Origin: Paludibacter sp. UBA5753 | GTDB taxonomy: Bacteria > Bacteroidota > Bacteroidia > Bacteroidales > Paludibacteraceae | DNA: 6,539 nt | NCBI GenBank assembly: GCA_002427615.1 | Contig: DIFH01000050.1 | Span: forward strand, 1-6,539 | Direction: 5' to 3' | Part shown: one piece after another, positions 1-5,648 of the stretch | Layout: every line of letters starts with the position of its first letter | Position numbering within the stretch: position 1 is the first letter of the stretch | Program-made: the position numbers and the translations under genes | The notes under the pieces: model-generated | Told to the model about the DNA's origin: nothing | What the model saw: only the letters and a program-made list of their open reading frames with translations | The model's database searches: none

Positions 1-18
1 ATACCATGCCCGACATAC

Positions 19-57
19 AAAAAATAAGGCAGACGATGAGGTTCTGCCTTATTTTTT
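19..57. terminator. Strong bidirectional Rho-independent terminator
   Basis: The arms at 19-33 and 43-57 are perfect 15-base inverted repeats around a 9-base loop. The stem has a GGCAGA/TCTGCC core flanked by A-runs on the left and T-runs on the right, so a transcript from either strand ends in a hairpin followed by U residues. On the minus strand it lies about 41 bases after the stop codon of the M13 peptidase gene and would end the dusB-peptidase operon. Its symmetry suggests it also ends a plus-strand gene lying left of the window. Confidence 0.92.
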
Positions 58-64
58 ATTTTCC

Positions 65-78
65 TCTCCTCAAGGAGA
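65..78. repeat. Short inverted repeat, TCTCCT-CA-AGGAGA
   Basis: Six-base arms at 65-70 and 73-78 flank a two-base centre, between the peptidase stop codon and the main terminator. A real hairpin would open the innermost pair, leaving about five base pairs. There is no T-run directly after it on either strand, so it is probably not a terminator by itself. It resembles the CTCC/GGAG element at 4210-4227. Both may be small interspersed palindromes, but this is a weak inference. Confidence 0.35.
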
Positions 79-98
79 AGCAATTAAAAGGTGAGCAC

Positions 99-2120
99 TT
101 ACCAGATAGAAACCCGTTTTTCAACCGGAACAAACATTGGATCACCTTTTTTAATTCCAAAAGCATCGTACCAGGCCTGAATATGAGGTAAAGCGCCATT
201 CACACGCCATTTTCCCAAAGAGTGAGGATCAGACTTTGTTTGAACAAGTACTTGTTCCGGACGAATATTTTGAGCCCAAACACTGGCATAAGAAAGGAAG
301 AAGCGTTGTTCAGGGGTGAACCCATCTATTGTTTGAAGCGGCGCATCAACGATGGCTTTCTTAAACGCCTGAAAAGAAATCTGCAACCCACCATGATCGG
401 CAATGTTTTCTCCCAGCGTAAATTTACCATTACCATGAACGCCAGGTGCAACAACTATGGAATCGAAAAAATCAGCCATTACTTTGGCGCGGGCATCAAA
501 TTGTTTTTTATCGTCGGCTGTCCACCAGTTTTTCAGATTTCCTTCTTTATCGAACTGACAACCCTGGTCATCAAATCCATGTGTCATTTCATGTCCGATT
601 ACAACACCGATAGCTCCATAATTAAAAGCATCATCCGCTTTCATATCAAAGAAAGGATATTGCAAAATACCGGCAGGGAAACAGATTTCGTTGGTTGAAG
701 GATTGTAATAAGCATTTACCGTTTGCGGTGTCATCAACCACTCCGACTTATCAACTGGTTTTCCGGCTTTAGCAAACATATAAGCATTTTCGAAACGATT
801 TGCCCGTTGGATATTGGCATAATATGAATCCTTAATAATTTCAAGGTTCGAATAATCCCTCCATTTATCGGGATAACCAATTTTTACATAGAAAGAATTT
901 AATTTTTCAAGGGCTTTTAATTTAGTTGAATCACCCATCCAGGGCAGGCCTTTGATACGTTCGCCGAGTGACTCCTGTAAATTATGAACCAGTTTCAACA
1001 TGCGTTCTTTGGCTTCAGCCGGAAAATACTTTTTCACATACATTTGACCAACCGCTTCACCCAACGAACCATCAACACTATCCACTGCACGTTTCCAGCG
1101 AGGCTTTTGTTCTTGCTTCCCTGATAATGTTTTGCCATAAAAATCGAAGTTCTGGGCGCTCAATTCATCGCTCAAAAACGAAGCAGATTCATCTATTAAT
1201 TTCCATTGCAAATAGGCAATCTGGGCAGCCAAAGGCTCAGTTTCGATAATTTTACCCACTTCCACTAAAGATTCCTTTTGAGAAACACTAACATCTTTCG
1301 TGTTCTTTAAACCGAGGGTGTTGAAATAAACATTCCAGTCAATAGCAGGAACCAGTTTTTGTAAGTCGACAAAAGTCATTTTATTGTAATTAGCATGCGG
1401 ATCGCGAAGTTTAACATTATCGTATGCAGCTTTAGCCAACCGTGTTTCTATAGTCATGACAGCTTCCATATTTTTTTGAGCATCGGCGCTGCTAAAGCCC
1501 ACCAATTCGAACATTTTGACCACATGTATTTTGTATTTATCGCGTATTTCCCTGGTGTGAGCATCATCATCCAGATAATAGTCCCGTTCGCCCAAACTAA
1601 TACCCCCTTGATAAGTTTGAACTAAATTTTGTTTGCTATTCATAGGATCAGCATCTACATAAACAGCAAAATAAGGAGTTATACCTGAAAGTAATAATTC
1701 GGGTAGTAATTTCGATAATTCCGTAATTTGCTTTATAGAAGCAATTTTAGCCAAATCGGCTTTAAGGGGTGCATATCCATCGGCATTTAACTTGGTACTA
1801 TCCATAGCCAAATTGTATAAATCTCCGATTTTTTGTTCTACCGACCCTTGTCTGGCTGGTTTAGCAGCTATTTCGGTAATTAAACCCTTCAATTGCTGAC
1901 GATTATTTTCGCCTAATTTATCAAAGCTTCCGAAACGTGCATACTCTCCGGTCAGCGGATTTTTCTTCATCCAACCTCCGGTGGCATACTGGTAAAAATC
2001 GGTTCCGGGAACGGCTGTTGTGTCGAGATTTGATAAATCAATACCTGAAGACAGGTTGGTTTTATGGCAGGCAGTTATCATAAGTGCAATAGAAATAATT
2101 GTTAATAATTTATTTTTCAT
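99..2120 (-). CDS. pepO: M13 family zinc metallopeptidase, lipoprotein (PepO/neprilysin type)
   Basis: Predicted zinc endopeptidase of the neprilysin family, which cleaves small to medium peptides. It is 673 residues, normal for bacterial M13 lipoproteins. A short basic N-terminus and hydrophobic stretch lead to the lipobox ITAC with Cys18, so it should be lipid-anchored in the envelope. No acidic surface-export signal follows the Cys, so a periplasm-facing position is likely. The N-terminal M13 domain spans roughly residues 35-410. The catalytic domain shows NAYY at 469-472 (substrate binding), HEMTH at 510-514 (two zinc-binding His and catalytic Glu511), and ENIAD at 571-575 (third zinc ligand Glu571, with Asp575). 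The family's terminal Trp is kept (ends in SIW), but the eukaryotic CxxW cysteine is absent. The start is the ATG at 2118-2120, 11 bases after the dusB stop and without a Shine-Dalgarno sequence. I see no promoter of its own, so it is probably co-transcribed with dusB. The symbol rests on family resemblance; the substrate is unknown. Confidence 0.96.
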   Translation of the reverse strand: MKNKLLTIISIALMITACHKTNLSSGIDLSNLDTTAVPGTDFYQYATGGWMKKNPLTGEYARFGSFDKLGENNRQQLKGLITEIAAKPARQGSVEQKIGDLYNLAMDSTKLNADGYAPLKADLAKIASIKQITELSKLLPELLLSGITPYFAVYVDADPMNSKQNLVQTYQGGISLGERDYYLDDDAHTREIRDKYKIHVVKMFELVGFSSADAQKNMEAVMTIETRLAKAAYDNVKLRDPHANYNKMTFVDLQKLVPAIDWNVYFNTLGLKNTKDVSVSQKESLVEVGKIIETEPLAAQIAYLQWKLIDESASFLSDELSAQNFDFYGKTLSGKQEQKPRWKRAVDSVDGSLGEAVGQMYVKKYFPAEAKERMLKLVHNLQESLGERIKGLPWMGDSTKLKALEKLNSFYVKIGYPDKWRDYSNLEIIKDSYYANIQRANRFENAYMFAKAGKPVDKSEWLMTPQTVNAYYNPSTNEICFPAGILQYPFFDMKADDAFNYGAIGVVIGHEMTHGFDDQGCQFDKEGNLKNWWTADDKKQFDARAKVMADFFDSIVVAPGVHGNGKFTLGENIADHGGLQISFQAFKKAIVDAPLQTIDGFTPEQRFFLSYASVWAQNIRPEQVLVQTKSDPHSLGKWRVNGALPHIQAWYDAFGIKKGDPMFVPVEKRVSIW

Positions 2121-2131
2121 ATAATTGATAT

Positions 2132-3175
2132 TTAAATATTTACAGAATCTATAATGAAAAAAAGTTCCTTCAATGTTTCTGCCCGCAACATAGCAATGCG
2201 GGTATCTTTAAAGTTGGGAATCCCTTTAAAAACAGGTGTTGCTGCAATATGGCGACGACTGTGAATAATTCCTTTCAGACGTTTATTGTAAATGTCATTA
2301 ATTATACATTCACTTAAAGTAAAAGGATTATTTTCAGGGTCTTCATCATCTATATCCAACCATTTTACGGAGGCAATCACATGCTCTTTCAGAATTGCTT
2401 TTTGTTCTTCGAAACTTAGCAATGGTTTGTTTTCGCCAGTTGCAAAATAGTGTTTTACTTCAGAAAATAACCACGGACGACCAATGGCAGCCCGTCCTAT
2501 CATCACCGCATCCACTCCATACCGATTAAAACATTCCAACGCACGCTCGGGTGAGGTTACATCGCCGTTGCCTATGATAGGAATTTTCATACGCGCATTA
2601 TTTTTTACATCGCCTATTAAAGTCCAATCCGCATCTCCTTTATACATTTGGGCTCTTGTTCGACCATGAATAGTCAAAGCCTGAATACCACAATCCTGTA
2701 ACTGTTCGGCCAAATCAACAATAATCTTATTGTCATCGTCCCAACCGAGACGGGTTTTAACGGTAACCGGAAGTTTAACCGCTTTTACAACTTCAGAAGT
2801 GATTTGCAGCATTTTGGGTATTTCTTTCAGCAATCCCGCTCCAGCCCCTTTACCCGCAACTTTCTTCACCGGGCAACCGAAATTAATGTCAATAATATCA
2901 GGCTGTGCTTCCTCGGCAATGCGGGCGGCTTCGGCCATCGAATCAGGATCGTGACCATAGATTTGTATAGCAATAGGACGTTCTTCGTCATATATAGTCA
3001 ATTTCTGCTGCGTCCGATTCACACTACGGATCAGCGCTTCCGACGATACAAACTCTGTATAAAGCATATCAGCTCCAAAACGTTTACACAAAAGGCGGAA
3101 AGCCGGATCGGTTACATCCTCCATCGGGGCAAGAAAAAGCGGTTTATCGGGAAATTCTATGTTAGATATATTCAT
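2132..3175 (-). CDS. dusB: tRNA-dihydrouridine synthase, DusB type
   Basis: Flavin enzyme that reduces uridine to dihydrouridine in the tRNA D-loop, using NADPH in this family. Taken from the ATG at 3173-3175 it has 347 residues, near the usual DusB length. The N-terminal TIM barrel begins with the FMN-binding signature LAPMEDVTD (residues 15-23). The catalytic Cys101 sits in NFGCP, followed by a KxxGKGAGAGLL loop. TVKTRLGW, IHGRTR, IGNGDV and MIGRAAIGRPWLF follow in family order. The C-terminal helical tRNA-binding region ends with FKDTRIAMLRAETLKELF, typical of DusB. An upstream in-frame ATG at 3224-3226 would add 17 residues. It is rejected because it overlaps the -33 promoter box and lies upstream of the expected transcription start, and because conserved sequence begins only after residue 1 of the shorter form. 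It is the first gene of an operon with the M13 peptidase. The DusB subfamily is assigned from motifs and is less certain than Dus itself. Confidence 0.95.
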   Translation of the reverse strand: MNISNIEFPDKPLFLAPMEDVTDPAFRLLCKRFGADMLYTEFVSSEALIRSVNRTQQKLTIYDEERPIAIQIYGHDPDSMAEAARIAEEAQPDIIDINFGCPVKKVAGKGAGAGLLKEIPKMLQITSEVVKAVKLPVTVKTRLGWDDDNKIIVDLAEQLQDCGIQALTIHGRTRAQMYKGDADWTLIGDVKNNARMKIPIIGNGDVTSPERALECFNRYGVDAVMIGRAAIGRPWLFSEVKHYFATGENKPLLSFEEQKAILKEHVIASVKWLDIDDEDPENNPFTLSECIINDIYNKRLKGIIHSRRHIAATPVFKGIPNFKDTRIAMLRAETLKELFFIIDSVNI

Positions 3176-3195
3176 TTTTATGCAAAATTGGAGTG

Positions 3196-3226
3196 CAAAG
3201 TTAGAAATATTAATGATAATCTGCAA
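3196..3226 (-). promoter_or_regulatory. Bacteroidota-type promoter for the dusB-peptidase operon
   Basis: Read on the minus strand, TTG (3224-3226) is followed after exactly 20 bases by TAACTTTG (3196-3203). This fits the -33 TTG and -7 TAnnTTTG pattern recognised by the primary sigma factor of Bacteroidota. Transcription should begin near 3188-3191, leaving a leader of about 15 bases before the ATG at 3175. No operator-like repeat is visible around it. Confidence 0.8.
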
Positions 3227-3293
3227 TTACATGAGTATAATAAACTCATTTTCAATATGAATTGTTCAATTAAAAATGAAAAATGATGTCGGA

Positions 3294-3310
3294 TATTTTT
3301 GTTACTTTTG
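3294..3310 (+). promoter_or_regulatory. -7 promoter element(s) for the putative outer-membrane protein gene
   Basis: TACTTTTG at 3303-3310 matches TAnnTTTG and is followed by CA, a common context in Bacteroidota. A second match, TATTTTTG, lies at 3294-3301. No TTG is found at the expected -33 distance from either, so this promoter may be weaker or helped by another factor. The start from the downstream box would fall near 3316-3318, leaving a leader of about 20 AT-rich bases before the ATG at 3337. Confidence 0.65.
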
Positions 3311-3336
3311 CAATCGAATTAAAAACAATTCTAATA

Positions 3337-4203
3337 ATGAGAAAAATAAGTATTTTCCTCTTCTTGTTAGCTTTTATATTGCCGGTTATTAGTCAGGTTA
3401 AATATTCTCCAGCCTGGTTTGGACCTAACGCTAATCCGGTACCAGAATTTACTGATGGCCTGATTCCCGCTAAAACAACCGTAAGTTTGATGGGTGATTA
3501 TTACTTTGGTTTTGGCGATGAAACAAAAAACAGCTACTTTAAAGTAGAAATCCCTCTCCTGCTTGAACGTGTTTCAGTTAAAATATGGATATCCGTTTTT
3601 GAACATTATCAAGTAACTGATGAATTATCTGCATTGCGTGGTATGGAAGGTACTTCAGGGAATGCAAGCGGTGATTTTTACGTACAAACAAGGATATCCC
3701 TGCTGAAAGAGAAAAAAAACGCCCCTGCAATTATTTTGAACAGCACTTTGAAAACGGCTTCGGGAACAAATTTCATAGAAAAACGTTATTTTGACACCTC
3801 CGGCTACTATTTCGATGTAGAAGCCGGTAAGTCGTTTTACACAAAAAATAAATTTATAAACGAGATTAGGGCTGTTGGTAATTTAGGATTTTTTTCTTGG
3901 GAAACCAGTGATAGCCGACAAAACGATGCTCCCATGTACGGCGTAAAACTGATTGTAGGAAACAAAACATGGAAATTAGATAACACACTTTCAGGCTATT
4001 GGGGATGGATACATACGAGTAAATTTATTAATATGCCGGATTACGGAGACACTCCATTAGTCTATGCAACTAAATTCAGCATAAAAAAAGGAAAAATTAA
4101 TTATTTTGCTCAATATCAATATGGAATTACTGATTTTCCATATCACCAACTACGGCTGGGAATAAGTTTTCCAATAGAAAAACTGACACCAAAATTTAAA
4201 TGA
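3337..4203 (+). CDS. Secreted, probably outer-membrane beta-barrel protein of unknown function
   Basis: I do not recognise a named family. The 288-residue protein starts MRKIS and has a hydrophobic signal-peptide core (residues 6-18) ending VIS before Gln20, so it should be exported by signal peptidase I with Gln as the likely mature N-terminus. There is no lipobox and no Cys anywhere. A proline- and aromatic-rich start (PAWFGPNANPVPEF, residues 25-38) precedes many short stretches of alternating hydrophobic and polar residues, rich in Tyr, Phe and Trp, for example MGDYYFGFG, YWGWIH, YFAQYQYG and LRLGISF. This suggests a 10-14 strand outer-membrane barrel, though the usual terminal aromatic residue is missing (ends in PKFK). 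An ATG at 3283 would add 18 residues ahead of the signal peptide, but it lies upstream of the -7 boxes and is rejected. It is divergent from dusB and 63 bases upstream of the U32 gene. Barrel topology is inference; the gene itself is well supported. Confidence 0.88.
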   Translation: MRKISIFLFLLAFILPVISQVKYSPAWFGPNANPVPEFTDGLIPAKTTVSLMGDYYFGFGDETKNSYFKVEIPLLLERVSVKIWISVFEHYQVTDELSALRGMEGTSGNASGDFYVQTRISLLKEKKNAPAIILNSTLKTASGTNFIEKRYFDTSGYYFDVEAGKSFYTKNKFINEIRAVGNLGFFSWETSDSRQNDAPMYGVKLIVGNKTWKLDNTLSGYWGWIHTSKFINMPDYGDTPLVYATKFSIKKGKINYFAQYQYGITDFPYHQLRLGISFPIEKLTPKFK

Positions 4204-4207
4204 CGAA

Positions 4208-4231
4208 CCCTCCAACCCTAAAGGGAGTTTT
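4208..4231 (+). other. Short GC-rich imperfect hairpin after the envelope protein gene
   Basis: CTCC at 4210-4213 can pair with GGAG at 4224-4227. Alternatively CCC at 4216-4218 can pair with GGG at 4223-4225 across a TAAA loop. Four T residues follow at 4228-4231. It is the only GC-rich patch in the gap between the two genes. It could be a weak terminator that lets some transcription through into the U32 gene, or a small interspersed palindrome. Confidence 0.35.
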
Positions 4232-4266
4232 GAGTAAGTACTGTTTTGAAACATATTAAATAAAAA

Positions 4267-5571
4267 ATGGCAATAAAAGAATCTATAAACGAAAATAAAT
4301 CAGTTCCTCTTCAGGGGGTAGCTTTAGATAGAAGTTCCATAGAAATCATGGCGCCGGTCGGCTCTTGGGAAAGCCTTTCGGCTGCCATTAAAGCTGGCGC
4401 CGATTCGGTATATTTTGGCATAGAAAAGTTGAATATGCGCGCCAAATCGAGTTCCAATTTTACCACCGAAGATTTGCGTAAAATTGTGCGAATATGTAAA
4501 GAAAACAACGTAAAAAGCTATCTGACTGTCAATACCATTTTATACGATAACGATCTCACGTTGATGCGCGAAATCATTGACGTAGCCAAAGAATCGGATG
4601 TTTCGGCTATTATTGCAGCCGATGTTTCGGCGCTGATGTATGCCAATCAGGTAGGAGTGGAGGTGCATCTTTCCACGCAGTTGAATATATCGAATGTAGA
4701 ATCGTTGAAATTTTACGCCCAATTTGCGGATGTAGTTGTGTTGGCGCGCGAACTAAACTTGGAGCAAGTTTCTGAAATTCATCAAGCCATTGTAAATGAA
4801 CAAATAAAGGGTAGGAGCGGTGAGCTTATTCGCATCGAAATGTTTTGCCATGGTGCATTGTGTATGGCAGTTTCGGGCAAATGCTATCTGAGTTTACACG
4901 AAAAAAATCTTTCGGCTAACCGCGGCGCCTGCAATCAGATTTGCCGCCGGGGATACACGGTAAAAGACAAAGATTCGGAAATAGAACTGGAGGTGGATAA
5001 TGAATATATCATGTCGCCCAAAGACCTGAAAACAATCGGTTTTATAGACGAAATGATACGGGCAGGCGTGAGGGTTTTCAAAATTGAAGGACGCGCTCGT
5101 GGGGCGGAATATGTAAAAACGGTAGTGGGTTGTTACTCTGAAGCTATCGACTCGGTACTCAACGGGACGTTTACCGACGAAAAAAAAACAGAATGGGACA
5201 CACGCCTTAGTAAAGTCTTTAATCGTGGATTCTGGAACGGCTATTACCTCGGACAACGTCTCGGTGAATGGAGCAATAACTACGGTTCGAAGGCAACGCA
5301 CAAAAAAATCTATGTAGGTAAATGCACCAACTTTTTCAATAAGCTCGGTGTTGCCGAATTTTTGCTGGAAGCGCAAAACCTTGAAGTTGGAGATGAAATC
5401 CTGATTACCGGCGAAACTACCGGTGCCTACGAAGATACGGTCAAAGAAATACGCGTACAACTCAAACCGGTGGATAAGGTGGAAAAAGGAACCTATTTTT
5501 CCATCAAAACCAATGAGTTAATTCGAAGAAATGATAAGCTATTTAAAATTGTAACTCAAACAAAGCAGTGA
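4267..5571 (+). CDS. trhP: U32-family protein, TrhP (YegQ)-type tRNA uridine hydroxylase
   Basis: Often labelled a U32 or collagenase-like peptidase. In E. coli and B. subtilis, proteins of this length and motif set make 5-hydroxyuridine at the tRNA wobble position, using prephenate and depending on iron-sulphur cluster biogenesis. This one has 434 residues, against about 450 in E. coli TrhP and about 650 in the rRNA-modifying relative RlhA. The TIM-barrel part opens with IMAPVGSWESL (27-37) and GADSVYFG (44-51). HLSTQLNISN and VVLARELNLEQ follow. The U32 signature EMFCHGALCMAVSGKCYLS is at 191-209. Cys199, Cys206, Cys222 and Cys226 are candidate cluster ligands, with Cys194 additional. YIMSPKDL and FKIEGR (271-276) close the core, and a small C-terminal beta domain fills roughly 345-434. 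The ATG at 4267 is the only suitable start, since the next Met lies inside the first strand. No clear own promoter is seen, so read-through from the upstream gene is possible. The TrhP assignment is by motif and length. Confidence 0.9.
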   Translation: MAIKESINENKSVPLQGVALDRSSIEIMAPVGSWESLSAAIKAGADSVYFGIEKLNMRAKSSSNFTTEDLRKIVRICKENNVKSYLTVNTILYDNDLTLMREIIDVAKESDVSAIIAADVSALMYANQVGVEVHLSTQLNISNVESLKFYAQFADVVVLARELNLEQVSEIHQAIVNEQIKGRSGELIRIEMFCHGALCMAVSGKCYLSLHEKNLSANRGACNQICRRGYTVKDKDSEIELEVDNEYIMSPKDLKTIGFIDEMIRAGVRVFKIEGRARGAEYVKTVVGCYSEAIDSVLNGTFTDEKKTEWDTRLSKVFNRGFWNGYYLGQRLGEWSNNYGSKATHKKIYVGKCTNFFNKLGVAEFLLEAQNLEVGDEILITGETTGAYEDTVKEIRVQLKPVDKVEKGTYFSIKTNELIRRNDKLFKIVTQTKQ

Positions 5572-5584
5572 TAAAACAATAAAA

Positions 5585-5648
5585 TCGTCAATATATTGAC
5601 TAAATTAGTATTAAATTCGTCAATACAATGACAAAATTGATATTTTAA
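5585..5648. repeat. Two tandem copies of a 32-base AT-rich palindromic unit
   Basis: Copy 1 (5585-5616) and copy 2 (5617-5648) match at 24 of 32 positions and abut directly. Both start with TCGTCAATA. Copy 1 contains the perfect 14-base palindrome GTCAATATATTGAC (5587-5600); copy 2 keeps only the outer GTCA/TGAC arms. The block fills the gap between two convergent genes, and copy 2 runs into the ATPase stop codon (5645-5647). There is no GC stem or T-run, so a standard terminator is unlikely. It may be a protein-binding site, a mobile-element remnant or a chance AT-rich duplication. Confidence 0.6.

Noticed and set aside
6..191. 61-codon plus-strand open frame across the left terminator
   Set aside because: It reads through both arms of the terminator hairpin and into the antisense of the peptidase C-terminus. 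It is not a plausible gene.
222..698. 158-codon plus-strand open frame opposite the M13 catalytic domain
   Set aside because: It is antisense to the conserved HEMTH and ENIAD regions and has no domain or leader. It is a shadow frame.
3176..3226. 17-residue N-terminal extension of DusB from the ATG at 3224-3226
   Set aside because: The codon is itself the -33 TTG region of the operon promoter (CAT/CAA overlap on the plus strand) and lies upstream of the predicted transcription start.
2804..3286. 160-codon plus-strand open frame opposite dusB
   Set aside because: It lies antisense to clear DusB motifs, with Cys/His-rich low-sense composition. It is a shadow frame.
3283..3336. 18-residue N-terminal extension of the envelope protein from the ATG at 3283
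   Set aside because: It lies upstream of the -7 elements and would bury the signal peptide behind a non-typical leader.
4239..4248. TACTGTTTTG as a promoter for the U32 gene
   Set aside because: The spacing between TA and TTTG is four rather than two bases, and no TTG sits at the -33 distance. It is too weak to list as a promoter.
4894..5460. 188-codon open frame on the minus strand inside the U32 gene
   Set aside because: It is fully overlapped by a strongly conserved gene on the other strand, has no promoter or start context and no recognisable domain. It is a shadow frame.
5585..5648. CRISPR array or intrinsic terminator reading of the tandem repeat
   Set aside because: There are only two units with no spacers between them, and no GC-rich stem followed by a T-run.
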